DNA of 64,000 bases from contig NZ_LAVA02000073.1 in NCBI RefSeq assembly GCF_000974985.2, forward strand, positions 1 through 64,000, written 5' to 3'. The translations under genes and the position numbers were made by a program. Position 1 is the first letter of the stretch; each line of letters opens with the position of its first letter. Positions 17,920 through 26,208 of this stretch are shown piece by piece. The DNA comes from Streptomyces mangrovisoli. Its GTDB lineage: Bacteria; Actinomycetota; Actinomycetes; Streptomycetales; Streptomycetaceae. Under the pieces are notes generated by a model, which was not told where the DNA came from, did no database searches, and saw only the letters and a list, made by a program, of their open reading frames with translations.

Positions 17920-18851
17920 ACGGAGCGGCCGTACGCCCGCAAGGTGCGCAGCGCCTCGATCGTCACCATGGGGCGCGCCTCCAGAGCGACCACCGGTGCC
18001 CACTGGCGCCAGCGGATCGGCCAGCCGCCGTCCTCCCGCTGCTCGTCCGCGAGGTGGTCCAGCGCCCGCTCCATCTCCTCGTCGGTGAACCACGCGCGCG
18101 CGAGGGAGTGCGGCGTCCGCGCGAAGTCGTACGGGAAGTGGTGCTCGCCCGGCGCGTACCCGGGGGCCACCGGATACTCCTCCAGCCGGTCCGGGGCCAG
18201 CGCGACCAGCCGGTGCTCGCGCACCAGGCGGCCCAGCCGGTCGGCCGTCGCCTCCGCGCGCGGGCGGTCGGGCGCCGCGTCCAGAAAGGCGACCGCGGCC
18301 TCGATCTCGTACGGATGCGACTCGCGCAGGGAGTCGACGGCCCGCCAGCAGAACTCGGTCGCGCGGAACAGCCACGCGTGCCACACCTCGTTGCGGTGCA
18401 GCAGCCCCACCACGGGCCCGGTCGTCAGCAGTTCGCTGGGCGGATCGTCCACGACGGGGACGAACGGCGCCGCCGGGTAGCCCCGCTGGCTCGGATGGAC
18501 CGCCGGCAGCGCCCCGTCCGGCGTGGACACGGAGGTCAGGTAGCGGCACACCCGCTCCACCCGCTGACCGGCGCAGCGCCCGATGCCGTCCAGGACGCGC
18601 AGGGCGTGCGCGGTGTGCAGCGGCTGGCTGACCGGGCCGCGCAGATCCGGCTCCAGGGCGTGGCCGTAGCCGCCGTCCTCGTTGCGGTACGCGTCCAGCG
18701 CCGTCTCCACCGGGTCGGGGTCGGCGTGCAGGAAGTGATGGGCGAAGAGGCGCTGCTCCAGTACGCGCGCGGTGAGCCAGACGAACTGCTCGGCACGGAA
18801 GAGGGCGGAGTGCGCCGGGGGCGGCGGAGGTGCGGCTCCTGTTTCGGACAT
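17913..18851 (-). CDS. Alpha/alpha-toroid (prenyltransferase/squalene-cyclase-like) protein
   Basis: 312 aa, soluble, no signal. Repeated helical units with terpene-cyclase-like turns (EDGGYGHALEPD near residue 58, EDGGWPIRW near 275) and many Trp/Leu-rich helices suggest the six-hairpin toroid fold of squalene/hopene cyclases and protein prenyltransferase beta subunits. The DxDD catalytic motif of class II cyclases is not seen, so I would not call it a cyclase. It begins with a Pro-rich MSETGAAPPPPPAH. Convergent with azlD, divergent from the DUF3046 gene. Function unknown. Confidence 0.7.
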   Translation of the reverse strand: MSETGAAPPPPPAHSALFRAEQFVWLTARVLEQRLFAHHFLHADPDPVETALDAYRNEDGGYGHALEPDLRGPVSQPLHTAHALRVLDGIGRCAGQRVERVCRYLTSVSTPDGALPAVHPSQRGYPAAPFVPVVDDPPSELLTTGPVVGLLHRNEVWHAWLFRATEFCWRAVDSLRESHPYEIEAAVAFLDAAPDRPRAEATADRLGRLVREHRLVALAPDRLEEYPVAPGYAPGEHHFPYDFARTPHSLARAWFTDEEMERALDHLADEQREDGGWPIRWRQWAPVVALEARPMVTIEALRTLRAYGRSVG

Positions 18852-18931
18852 GCGTCAGACCGTAGGGCGCGCGGCGGCCCCCGCAAGGGGCCACGGGCCG
18901 GGGCCACTCTCAGGAGCGGGATACTGGGGTC

Positions 18932-19126
18932 ATGCGGTTGACGGTCTTCTGGGAACGGATGGCGGAGCACTTCGGGGCGGGTTACGCCGAGATGTTCGCG
19001 CGCGATCACGTGATGTCCGAACTCGGCGGGCGGACGGTGGTCGAGGCGCTGGCCGACGGCTGGGACGCGAAGGACGTGTGGCGCGTCGTCTGCTCGGTCA
19101 TGAACGTTCCGCGCGAGCGGCACTGA
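18932..19126 (+). CDS. DUF3046 protein
   Basis: 64-aa actinobacterial signature protein: MRLTVFWERMAEHFG, then DHVMSELGGRTVVEALADG and VWRVVCSVMNVP, the DUF3046 pattern. A GATACT -10 at 18920-18925 lies 6 nt before the ATG, so the mRNA is probably leaderless. DUF3046 genes lie near recA in Mycobacterium as well, about 2.5 kb from recA here. Function unknown. Confidence 0.85.
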   Translation: MRLTVFWERMAEHFGAGYAEMFARDHVMSELGGRTVVEALADGWDAKDVWRVVCSVMNVPRERH

Positions 19127-19168
19127 GTCCGCGCGAAGACCGGGGGCAGCGGTACCGCTGTCACTGCC

Positions 19169-20452
19169 GTGGGCGAGACTTGGTCCGTGGCACCCACTGA
19201 CGAGACCGGGCAGGTCCCCGCGCACCCATCGCCGTTCGGCACGACGCCGCCCGCCGGGCCCCCGGCCGCGGACACCGCCGCGCGGGGCGCGGGGATGCCG
19301 CGCTGGCTGCCCCGCGCCATGGTGCTCGCGCTCGCCCTCGTCGCCGCCTTCCAGCTGGGCAGCTGGGCCTTCCACCAGCTGACCGGGCTGCTGATCAACA
19401 TCCTGATCGCGTTCTTCCTGGCCCTCGCCATGGAGCCCGCGGTGGCCCGGATGTCCGCCCGGGGGATGCGGCGCGGGCTCGCCACCTTCCTGGTCTTCCT
19501 CGGCCTCGTGATCGTCGTCGCCGGTTTCATCACCCTGCTCGGCTCGATGCTGGCCGGGCAGATCATCAAGCTGGTCGAGGGCTTCCCCGACTACCTCGAC
19601 TCGCTGATCCACTGGGTCAACTCGACCTTCCACACCAAACTCAGACGGGTCGACATCCAGGAGGGGCTGCTCCGCTCCGACTGGCTGAAGAAGTACGCGC
19701 AGAACAGCGCCGCCGGCGTGCTGGACGTCTCCACCCAGGTGCTCGGCGGCCTGTTCCAGCTGCTGACGATCGGCCTGTTCTCCTTCTACTTCGCCGCCGA
19801 CGGGCCCCGGCTGCGCCGGGCGCTGTGCTCCGTGCTGCCGCCCGCCCGGCAGGCCGAAGTGCTGCGCGCGTGGCAGATCGCCATCGACAAGACCGGCGGC
19901 TACCTGTACTCGCGCGGCCTGATGGCCCTCATCTCCGGGATAGCCCACTACATCCTGTTCCAGGCGCTGGGCATCCCCTACGCGCCGGTGCTCGGCGTCT
20001 GGGTGGGCTTCGTCTCCCAGTTCATCCCCACCATCGGCACCTATCTCGCGGGCGCCCTGCCGATGCTGATCGCGTTCACGGTCAACCCCTGGTACGCGCT
20101 GTGGGTGCTGATCTTCGTCGTGATCTACCAGCAGTTCGAGAACTACGTGCTCCAGCCCAAGCTCACCTCGAAGACCGTCGACATCCATCCCGCGGTCGCC
20201 TTCGGCTCGGTCGTCGCGGGCACCGCCCTGCTGGGCGCCGTGGGCGCGCTCATCTCGATCCCCGCCGTAGCCACGCTCCAGGCGTTCCTGGGGGCGTACG
20301 TGAAGCGCTACGACGTCGAGGACGACCCCCGGGTCGAGGGCCACCCGGGGGGCACCTCCGGGCCCGGCCCGTTCGCCCGCCTGCGACAGCGGTTCACGGG
20401 CGGCGACGGCGAGGGACGGGGGCACGGGCAGGGCCAGGGCGGGCGTCAGTAG
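19169..20452 (+). CDS. AI-2E family transporter (PerM/YdiK type)
   Basis: 427 aa from GTG 19169 (GTG 19187 is an alternative). A 45-residue Pro/Ala-rich cytoplasmic start is followed by three membrane helices, a central extracytoplasmic helical domain (about 135-185), and further helices with the family-typical GIPYAPVLGVWVGFVSQFIPTIG and the late FENYVLQPKL. The family includes putative autoinducer-2 exporters and Na+/H+ antiporters; the substrate here is unknown. The tail is a Gly/His/Gln-rich repeat (GRGHGQGQGGRQ). The 3' end overlaps the convergent gene by 7 nt. Confidence 0.85.
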   Translation: MGETWSVAPTDETGQVPAHPSPFGTTPPAGPPAADTAARGAGMPRWLPRAMVLALALVAAFQLGSWAFHQLTGLLINILIAFFLALAMEPAVARMSARGMRRGLATFLVFLGLVIVVAGFITLLGSMLAGQIIKLVEGFPDYLDSLIHWVNSTFHTKLRRVDIQEGLLRSDWLKKYAQNSAAGVLDVSTQVLGGLFQLLTIGLFSFYFAADGPRLRRALCSVLPPARQAEVLRAWQIAIDKTGGYLYSRGLMALISGIAHYILFQALGIPYAPVLGVWVGFVSQFIPTIGTYLAGALPMLIAFTVNPWYALWVLIFVVIYQQFENYVLQPKLTSKTVDIHPAVAFGSVVAGTALLGAVGALISIPAVATLQAFLGAYVKRYDVEDDPRVEGHPGGTSGPGPFARLRQRFTGGDGEGRGHGQGQGGRQ

Positions 20453-21300
20453 GCGACGACCGCCCACACGCCGGCCGCGACCACCGCCACCGCGTAACAG
20501 CCCACCGCCGCCGTCACGACACGCATCCGCGTGCGCTCGCTCCAGGACGTGCGGGACAGCAGCCAGGCCAGCACGGGCAGGACCAGGACCGCGTGCAGGC
20601 TCACCCCGTGCAGCGGTTTGAGCGGGGCCGTCGACGCGTAGGCGGCCTGCTGGTGACCGGTCCGGACGAGGAACACCCCGCGCGCGATCATCGCCGCCCC
20701 CGAGACCAGCGCCACGAGCAGGATCGCGAACCCCGAACGCACCGCGCGTGCCATCCCCACGGGACCCGTGGGCCGTTGCCGGAACGACGCCACGGCGAAC
20801 AGGGTGAGCACGACCACGAGGACGGCCCCGCCCACCGCGAGCGCCATGGAGACCACCGTGTCGAACGGCGTCTCCATGTCGAGGTGCGAGGGCACCCGGC
20901 GCCACGCCTGGAGGGTGATGCCGCCGACCTCCAGGACGCAGTCGGCGGCGAGGACCAGCAGCAGCGCGGCGCGCGGCCGCGGGCGCACCCGTACGTACGA
21001 GGTGACCCAGCACACCGCGATCAGGGTCACGCCGAACGACAACCCGAACGTGACCGGCTTGCGCCAGGAGACCGGCCCGAACCAGGGACCGCCGTCGACG
21101 GCGAAGACCACCAGGTGCGCGAGCCCCGAGAGGATCAGCACCGCACCGGTCGCGACAGCGGCCCGCTCGACGGGACGGAGCCCGGTCCACCACGGGGGGA
21201 CGGCAGGCCGCGGCGAGGGCAGGGACGGAGAGGGCACGGACGGCGAAGGCGCGGAGGGCGAGGGCGCAGGCGGCGCGGACAGGGGTGGCTGCTCTTCCAT
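20446..21300 (-). CDS. Uncharacterised multi-pass membrane protein
   Basis: 284 aa from ATG 21300. A Pro/Ser-rich N-terminal tail with (PSAPSPSVP)-like repeats is followed by about seven predicted membrane helices with short charged loops (WFGPVSWRKPVTFGLSFGV, YVRVRPRPRAALLL). I do not recognise a family with known function. The frame extends upstream to 21456, but the first 52 codons are Arg-rich and lack a ribosome site. Convergent with the AI-2E gene, divergent from recA. Confidence 0.72.
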   Translation of the reverse strand: MEEQPPLSAPPAPSPSAPSPSVPSPSLPSPRPAVPPWWTGLRPVERAAVATGAVLILSGLAHLVVFAVDGGPWFGPVSWRKPVTFGLSFGVTLIAVCWVTSYVRVRPRPRAALLLVLAADCVLEVGGITLQAWRRVPSHLDMETPFDTVVSMALAVGGAVLVVVLTLFAVASFRQRPTGPVGMARAVRSGFAILLVALVSGAAMIARGVFLVRTGHQQAAYASTAPLKPLHGVSLHAVLVLPVLAWLLSRTSWSERTRMRVVTAAVGCYAVAVVAAGVWAVVAY

Positions 21301-21436
21301 CCGCCCAGAGTGCCGGGCACGCCCCGCGCGGTCGTCGTCCGGCCGGAGTGACCCGGCGTACGCCGAGGGGAGTAACGCAGACCCCCGGCCCCTCACCCGG
21401 CCGCGAACGTAGGCTCGGACATGCCGAGTGGTGAGC

Positions 21437-21468
21437 TTGACACGAAAATCGAACATCCATTCTTATAG
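21437..21468 (+). promoter_or_regulatory. Upstream recA promoter with LexA-box-like site
   Basis: A perfect TTGACA (21437-21442) precedes TTATAG (21463-21468; spacer 20). Between them, TCGAACATCCATTCTT (21449-21464) has a perfect left half and a degenerate right half of the actinobacterial SOS box TCGAAC-N4-GTTCGA. A LexA-controlled second recA promoter is likely. Confidence 0.55.
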
Positions 21469-21560
21469 GGGAACCGGTGAGGCTCTCGTCGGGTGCTTTG
21501 CCCCGTTTCGTATGGAGTGGTACCCGAGTTATCCACAGGCCGGACCGGCGTCGGGGCGCG

Positions 21561-21583
21561 TTGTCAGTGGCAGGCGTTAGCGT
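21561..21583 (+). promoter_or_regulatory. PafBC-type DNA-damage promoter of recA
   Basis: TTGTCAGTGGC (21561-21571), 6 nt, TAGCGT (21578-21583): a full match to the RecA/LexA-independent damage promoter (RecA-NDp) known from actinobacterial recA genes. It sits 43 nt before ATG 21627. Confidence 0.88.
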
Positions 21584-21626
21584 CTTTGACGTGAAGCGAT
21601 CGACTCAAGCAAACCGGGTGGAACCC

Positions 21627-22745
21627 ATGGCAGGAACCGACCGCGAGAAGGCGCTCGACGCCGCGCTCGCACAGATTGAACGGCAGTTCGGCAAGGGCGC
21701 GGTGATGCGCCTGGGCGAGCGCCCGAACGAGCCCATCGAGGTCATCCCCACCGGGTCGACCGCACTCGACGTCGCCCTGGGCGTCGGCGGTCTGCCGCGT
21801 GGCCGCGTGGTGGAGGTGTACGGCCCGGAGTCCTCCGGCAAGACGACCCTGACCCTGCACGCCGTGGCGAACGCGCAGAAGGCCGGCGGCCAGGTCGCCT
21901 TCGTCGACGCGGAGCACGCACTCGACCCCGAGTACGCGAAGAAGCTCGGCGTCGACATCGACAACCTGATCCTGTCCCAGCCGGACAACGGCGAGCAGGC
22001 GCTGGAGATCGTGGACATGCTGGTCCGCTCCGGTGCGCTCGACCTCATCGTCATCGACTCGGTCGCCGCGCTCGTCCCGCGCGCGGAGATCGAGGGTGAG
22101 ATGGGCGACAGTCACGTGGGTCTTCAGGCCCGTCTGATGAGCCAGGCCCTGCGGAAGATCACCAGCGCGCTCAACCAGTCGAAGACCACCGCGATCTTCA
22201 TCAACCAGCTCCGCGAGAAGATCGGCGTGATGTTCGGCTCCCCGGAGACCACGACCGGTGGCCGGGCGCTGAAGTTCTACGCCTCGGTGCGTATCGACAT
22301 CCGCCGTATCGAGACCCTGAAGGACGGCACCGAGGCGGTCGGCAACCGCACCCGCTGCAAGGTCGTCAAGAACAAGGTCGCGCCGCCCTTCAAGCAGGCC
22401 GAGTTCGACATCCTCTACGGCCAGGGCATCAGCCGTGAGGGCGGCCTGATCGACATGGGCGTGGAGCACGGCTTCGTCCGCAAGGCCGGCGCCTGGTACA
22501 CGTACGAGGGCGACCAGCTCGGCCAGGGCAAGGAGAACGCGCGCAACTTCCTCAAGGACAACCCCGACCTGGCCAACGAGATCGAGAAGAAGATCAAGGA
22601 GAAGCTGGGCGTCGGCGTGCGTCCGGAGGAGCCCAGCGCGGAGCCGGGCGCCGACGCGGCGGTCGCCACCCCCGCCGACGACGCGAAGACGGTCCCCGCC
22701 CCGGCTGCCAAGGCCAGCAAGGCCAAGGCCCCGGCCGCCAAGTAA
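21627..22745 (+). CDS. recA: Recombinase RecA
   Basis: Central homologous-recombination and SOS co-protease ATPase, 372 aa. Walker A (GPESSGKT) at 66-73; Walker B in LDLIVIDSVAALVPR; loop regions and FINQLREKIGVMFGSPE all intact. The C-terminal tail after KIKEKLGVG is an Ala/Lys/Pro-rich extension ending in KASKAKAPAAK, typical of streptomycete RecA. ATG 21627 is chosen; the frame is open upstream to 21477. Two promoters (LexA-type and PafBC-type) precede it, and recX starts 3 nt after its stop. Confidence 0.98.
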   Translation: MAGTDREKALDAALAQIERQFGKGAVMRLGERPNEPIEVIPTGSTALDVALGVGGLPRGRVVEVYGPESSGKTTLTLHAVANAQKAGGQVAFVDAEHALDPEYAKKLGVDIDNLILSQPDNGEQALEIVDMLVRSGALDLIVIDSVAALVPRAEIEGEMGDSHVGLQARLMSQALRKITSALNQSKTTAIFINQLREKIGVMFGSPETTTGGRALKFYASVRIDIRRIETLKDGTEAVGNRTRCKVVKNKVAPPFKQAEFDILYGQGISREGGLIDMGVEHGFVRKAGAWYTYEGDQLGQGKENARNFLKDNPDLANEIEKKIKEKLGVGVRPEEPSAEPGADAAVATPADDAKTVPAPAAKASKAKAPAAK

Positions 22746-22748
22746 CCC

Positions 22749-23579
22749 GTGACGCGACGAACCGAGTGGCCCGAGTACGTCCCCGCCGCCGCCCGCGGCC
22801 GGGGCGACGCAGGGGGCACGGGCCCCACCGGGGAGGACGGTCCGTACGGGGCCGGGCCGGGCGGAACCGGTGCTTCGTACGGCGGGGAGCCGGACCGGAG
22901 TGACGACCAGTACGGCGCCCGGCCGGACCGCGCGGGCGAGGGGCCCGGCGAGTCCGGGAGCGAGGGCTTCGCGGGCGGAGGCCGGCGTCGGGGCCGGGGC
23001 CGCCGGGGTCTCGGCGGACCGGCCGGTGAGAACGGCGGTTCTTCCTCCTCGTCGAGGGCCGAGAAGGAGGAACCCCCGGCGGACCCGGTCGAGCGGGCGC
23101 GGGCGATCTGTCTGCGTCTGCTGACCGGGACCCCGCGCACCCGCAAGCAACTGGCCGACGCCCTGCGCAAGCGGGAGATCCCGGACGAGGCGGCCGAGGA
23201 GGTGCTGTCGCGGTTCGAGGAGGTCGGGCTGATCGACGACGGCGCGTACGCGGACGCCTGGGTGGAGTCCCGGCACCACGGCCGGGGCCTGGCGCGGCGG
23301 GCGCTCGCCCAGGAACTGCGGACCAAGGGCGTCGACTCCGCCCTGATCGACGAGGCCGTCGGCCGGCTCGACTCCGACCAGGAGGAGGAGACGGCCCGCG
23401 AACTCGTCGCCCGCAAGCTGCGTGCCACCCGCGGCCTCGACCGCGACAAGCGCATGAGGCGCCTCGCGGGGATGCTGGCCCGCAAGGGCTATGCGGAGGG
23501 CATGGCCCTGCGCGTGGTCCGGCAGGCGCTGGCGGACGAGGGTGAGGAGACGGACTTCCTGGATGAGGGGGGTCACTGA
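22749..23579 (+). CDS. recX: RecA regulator RecX
   Basis: Modulator that caps and shortens RecA filaments. The RecX three-helix-repeat domain occupies about residues 115-270 (RARAICLRLLTGTPRTRKQL; VLSRFEEVGLIDDGAYADAW; RRALAQELRTKGV). The first 110 residues are Gly/Pro/Arg-rich and disordered, unusually long. GTG 22749 is 3 nt after the recA stop, so the pair is cotranscribed and probably coupled. The stop is followed by a 22-nt repeat array ending in a strong hairpin. Confidence 0.93.
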   Translation: MTRRTEWPEYVPAAARGRGDAGGTGPTGEDGPYGAGPGGTGASYGGEPDRSDDQYGARPDRAGEGPGESGSEGFAGGGRRRGRGRRGLGGPAGENGGSSSSSRAEKEEPPADPVERARAICLRLLTGTPRTRKQLADALRKREIPDEAAEEVLSRFEEVGLIDDGAYADAWVESRHHGRGLARRALAQELRTKGVDSALIDEAVGRLDSDQEEETARELVARKLRATRGLDRDKRMRRLAGMLARKGYAEGMALRVVRQALADEGEETDFLDEGGH

Positions 23580-23652
23580 TCGCGAGGGCAAGGCTCTCGG
23601 ATCGCGAGCGTGAGTCTGTCCGAGCGCGAGGCGGAGCCTCCCCGGGTGTGAC

Positions 23653-23741
23653 GGCACGGGTCTCCGAGCGGGATGGCACGGGTCTCCGAGGCTGATGGCG
23701 GGTCGTGTCCGAGCGTGATGGCGCGGGTCTCTGACCGGTAT
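23653..23741 (+). repeat. 22-bp tandem repeat array after recX
   Basis: Four units of 22-23 bp (23653-23674, 23675-23696, 23697-23719, 23720-23741) with core GGCACGGGTCTCCGAG; units 1 and 2 differ only at the end. Weaker, scrambled copies occupy 23585-23640. The last unit forms one arm of the hairpin at 23721-23777. The stretch 23580-23939 holds no convincing gene. Confidence 0.8.
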
Positions 23742-23777
23742 CTGGCAGTACGTCAGGTGCCGATCAGAGACCCGCGC
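23721..23777 (+). terminator. Long hairpin, probable terminator of recA-recX
   Basis: Exact 14-bp arms 23721-23734 and 23764-23777. After one mismatch the stem continues for about nine more pairs (with G-U pairs), leaving a 9-nt loop: roughly 24 paired positions. No T-run follows, so termination is inferred from stem strength. Confidence 0.6.
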
Positions 23778-23939
23778 TTCTGTGTGGGGAGCGCTGCGCG
23801 GGGCGGCAGTGTCCGGTGGTGCCCCAGGGTCACCCGTTGCGCACGCTTAGTGTGCGTGACGGGGAGGGTGCACGGGTTTGGGGCGGCGGTAGCTTCGCCC
23901 GGTCCGTCGCGTACCAGTACGTCTGAAAGGCGCCCCGCC

Positions 23940-24902
23940 ATGCCCTCGACCGCCTGCCGCCGAAGAATCGTGCTCGTCCCGCTGCTCGGCTCGTCCCTGT
24001 TGCTGAGCGGCTGTGGTCTGACGGACAGCACCGCGGACAGCTCCGGCAGCGGGCACCTCACGATCGGGTTCGTGAACGGGGGCAGCACCGAGTTCCACAC
24101 CTGCCTCCAGAAGTCCATGGAGGAGACCGCCTCCAGCAATCTGGTGAGTCTCGTCACCGCCAACTCGCACCAGGACGCGGACGACGAACTGTCCAACATC
24201 CAGGACATGATCGACCGCCGGGTGAGCGCGATCATCCTCCAGACCGTCGACACCCAGGCGCTCAAGAAGGACATCGCCGAGGCCAAGGCCGCGCACATCC
24301 CGCTCTTCCTGACCTCGGTCAGCGCGGATCCGTCCGACATCCTCGGCGCGGTCGTCGTCGACCTCAAGCAGGTCGGCAAGCTGGACGCGCAGTGGATCAA
24401 CGACGACGCCGGCGGCGCGACCGTCGAGGCGGGTGTCATCGCGGGTGCCCCGGGTGCCGCCTCCGACCTGCTGGTCGGCGGATTCACCAAGGCGCTGGAG
24501 GCCAATGTCCACGTGGTCGCCAACAAGCCCGGCATGTTCGACGCGGCCAAGGCGAAGGCGGTCGCCGCGAGCATGATCGCGGCGCACCCAAGCCTCGAAT
24601 ACGTGTTCGTGGCCAACGAGGAGATGGCGTTCGCGGCGCGCAAGGCGTTCGTGGCGGCGGGCGCCCCCGGCGTGAAGATAGTGAGCGTCAACGGCACCGA
24701 CGCGGCGCTGGCCGCCCTCAAGGACGGCCGGTTCGCGGCCACCGTCTCCAACTCGGCCGCCGACACCGGTCAGTTGGCGATCGAGAACACCATCGCCCTG
24801 CTGCGCAAGCAGAAGGGCGCGCACAAGATCGCCAACACGCCCATCCGCCTGGTCACCAAGGCCAACGCGGACACGGCTCCGATGTACTGCCCCACGGAGT
24901 GA
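23940..24902 (+). CDS. Lipoprotein sugar-type periplasmic-binding protein
   Basis: 320 aa, ATG 23940 with GAAAGG at about 23925-23930. Lipoprotein signal with lipobox LLSGC (C25). The rest is a type-I periplasmic-binding fold (LTIGFVNGGSTEFHTCLQKSMEE; DMIDRRVSAIILQTVD; VFVANEEMAFAARKAFVAAG), like ribose/galactose-binding proteins and LacI sensor domains. No permease or ATPase gene is adjacent, so it is an orphan receptor that may share a transporter or work as a sensor. Ligand unknown. Confidence 0.82.
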   Translation: MPSTACRRRIVLVPLLGSSLLLSGCGLTDSTADSSGSGHLTIGFVNGGSTEFHTCLQKSMEETASSNLVSLVTANSHQDADDELSNIQDMIDRRVSAIILQTVDTQALKKDIAEAKAAHIPLFLTSVSADPSDILGAVVVDLKQVGKLDAQWINDDAGGATVEAGVIAGAPGAASDLLVGGFTKALEANVHVVANKPGMFDAAKAKAVAASMIAAHPSLEYVFVANEEMAFAARKAFVAAGAPGVKIVSVNGTDAALAALKDGRFAATVSNSAADTGQLAIENTIALLRKQKGAHKIANTPIRLVTKANADTAPMYCPTE

Positions 24903-24925
24903 ACCCCGCCGCCCCCGCGCACGAT

Positions 24926-24964
24926 GGGCGGCCGGCCCGCGGGAGAGCGACGGGCCGGCCGCCC
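24926..24964. terminator. Bidirectional terminator hairpin
   Basis: Perfect 14-bp GC stem (24926-24939 with 24951-24964), 11-nt loop, between the convergent binding-protein and rhodanese genes. Confidence 0.65.
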
Positions 24965-24978
24965 ACCCCGGCCTCCGG

Positions 24979-25488
24979 CTACGGCGTCACCGGCAACCCG
25001 GCCGCCCGCCATGCCTGGAAGCCGCCGACGAGATCCGTCGCCCGGCGCAGCCCGAGCTGGTGCAGGGAGGCCGCTGCGAGGCTGGAGGCGTAACCCTCGT
25101 TGCAGATCACCACGATGCGCAGGTCGTGGCCGGTGGCCTCCGGGACGCGATGACTGCCCCGGGGGTCGAGCCGCCACTCCAGTTCGTTGCGCTCGACGAC
25201 GAGCGCGCCGGGGATCAGTCCGTCCCGCTCGCGCAGGGCGGCGTAGCGGATGTCCACGAGCAGCGCCTCGCCCGCCTGGGCCGCGCGGAAGGCGTCGTGC
25301 GCCTCGACGCGGGCGTAGCGCACCCGAACCCGTTCGAGCAACTCGTCGATACCGGGCGGCTCTTCGGTCCGCGGCGGTTCTTCGGTCCGCGGCGGTTCTC
25401 CGACGCCGGACGCTTCCCCGGTGCCGGGTCCCTGCCCGATGCCCCGCGATTCCTTGGCGGCGGTCGGTTCGTGGCCGGTGGCGCTCAC
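24979..25488 (-). CDS. Rhodanese-domain sulfurtransferase
   Basis: 169 aa. The first 47 residues are Glu/Pro/Gly-rich with tandem RTEEPP units (18-bp DNA repeat). The remainder is a single rhodanese domain: ALLVDIRYAALRERDGLIPGALVVE, then the active loop with C129 (VVICNEGYASS). It transfers sulfane sulfur or handles persulfides. The start overlaps the stop of the cysteine dioxygenase gene by 4 nt (ATGA), so both are made from one mRNA; pairing of cysteine dioxygenase with rhodanese points to cysteine/sulfane-sulfur disposal. Confidence 0.88.
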   Translation of the reverse strand: MSATGHEPTAAKESRGIGQGPGTGEASGVGEPPRTEEPPRTEEPPGIDELLERVRVRYARVEAHDAFRAAQAGEALLVDIRYAALRERDGLIPGALVVERNELEWRLDPRGSHRVPEATGHDLRIVVICNEGYASSLAAASLHQLGLRRATDLVGGFQAWRAAGLPVTP

Positions 25489-26105
25489 TGCCAGTCCTCC
25501 GGGCGCTCGACGTGCTCCAGGCGCAGCACCGGGCCGGTGCGGCTGTAGCGGCGGATCTGCGGCAGCGGCGGAAAGTAGGCGTGCACGGAGATCGCGTGCG
25601 TGTCCGCGGATACGTTGAGGACCTCGTGGACGTGGTGGCGGCCGAAGGCGCGGCCCGTGCCGGCCGGCAGGCGTCGCTGCCGGTCCACGCCGTCGTCGAG
25701 TTCCAGGGTCTTCCAGCCGTCGGCGGGCAGTCGCGCGGCCAGCGAGTTCTCCTTGAGCTCACCGGCCGCGGTGACGAAGGCGCCGACGGACTCGGCGTGG
25801 TCGTGCCAGCCCGTTCCGGTGCCGGGCGGCCAGCCGATCAGCCATGCCTCACTGCCTTTGGGGCCGTCGAGCCGTACCCAGGTGCGGCCCTCGGGGTCGA
25901 GCGGGAGCGAGGCGATCAGCGCGGCGTCCGCGGCGGTGCGCCGCGCGAAGTCGAGCAGGTCGGCCTGGGTGGGCGCCGAGGCGGGCACCGCGGACGAGGC
26001 GGCAGCCGGGGACACGGGGGCCGCCGGGGAGGCGGAAGCCGCTGGAGCCGGAGGCAGGGAGGAAGGGGAGGCAGACACGTGCACCGTCCTGATGAGCGTT
26101 CGCAT
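25485..26105 (-). CDS. Cysteine dioxygenase-like cupin
   Basis: Mononuclear iron cupin that oxidises cysteine to cysteinesulfinate. From ATG 26105 it has 206 aa; GTG 26084 is an equally likely start. After a 45-residue Ala/Pro/Ser-rich lead, the domain shows GTGWHDHAESVGAFVT (metal ligands in the HDH pair) and the second cupin motif around FGRHHVHEVLN. Thiol dioxygenase with related substrates (3-mercaptopropionate) cannot be excluded. It leads the operon with the rhodanese and is preceded by a Cys-containing leader ORF at 26161-26208, which suggests control by cysteine supply. Confidence 0.85.
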   Translation of the reverse strand: MRTLIRTVHVSASPSSLPPAPAASASPAAPVSPAAASSAVPASAPTQADLLDFARRTAADAALIASLPLDPEGRTWVRLDGPKGSEAWLIGWPPGTGTGWHDHAESVGAFVTAAGELKENSLAARLPADGWKTLELDDGVDRQRRLPAGTGRAFGRHHVHEVLNVSADTHAISVHAYFPPLPQIRRYSRTGPVLRLEHVERPEDWQ

Positions 26106-26160
26106 GGGGCCGCGGCGGCACATCGGCGGCGCGCGCGGTGGAGGAGAGAGGGATGCGAGA

Positions 26161-26208
26161 TCAGCAGGACGGGCGACACACGCAGCCCGCGTAGCGGACG
26201 AGGTCCAT
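26161..26208 (-). CDS. Cys leader peptide upstream of cysteine dioxygenase
   Basis: A 15-codon frame, MDLVRYAGCVCRPSC then TGA, with GGAGGG 5 nt before the ATG. Cysteines at positions 9, 11 and 15, the last just before the stop, and the HMDLVR-type context resemble the putative leader peptides annotated before sulfur-metabolism genes in Streptomyces. It ends 55 nt before the dioxygenase ATG. A slowly translated Cys run would report charged tRNA-Cys, so translational attenuation is inferred. I do not see an obvious terminator/antiterminator pair in the short gap. Confidence 0.65.
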   Translation of the reverse strand: MDLVRYAGCVCRPSC

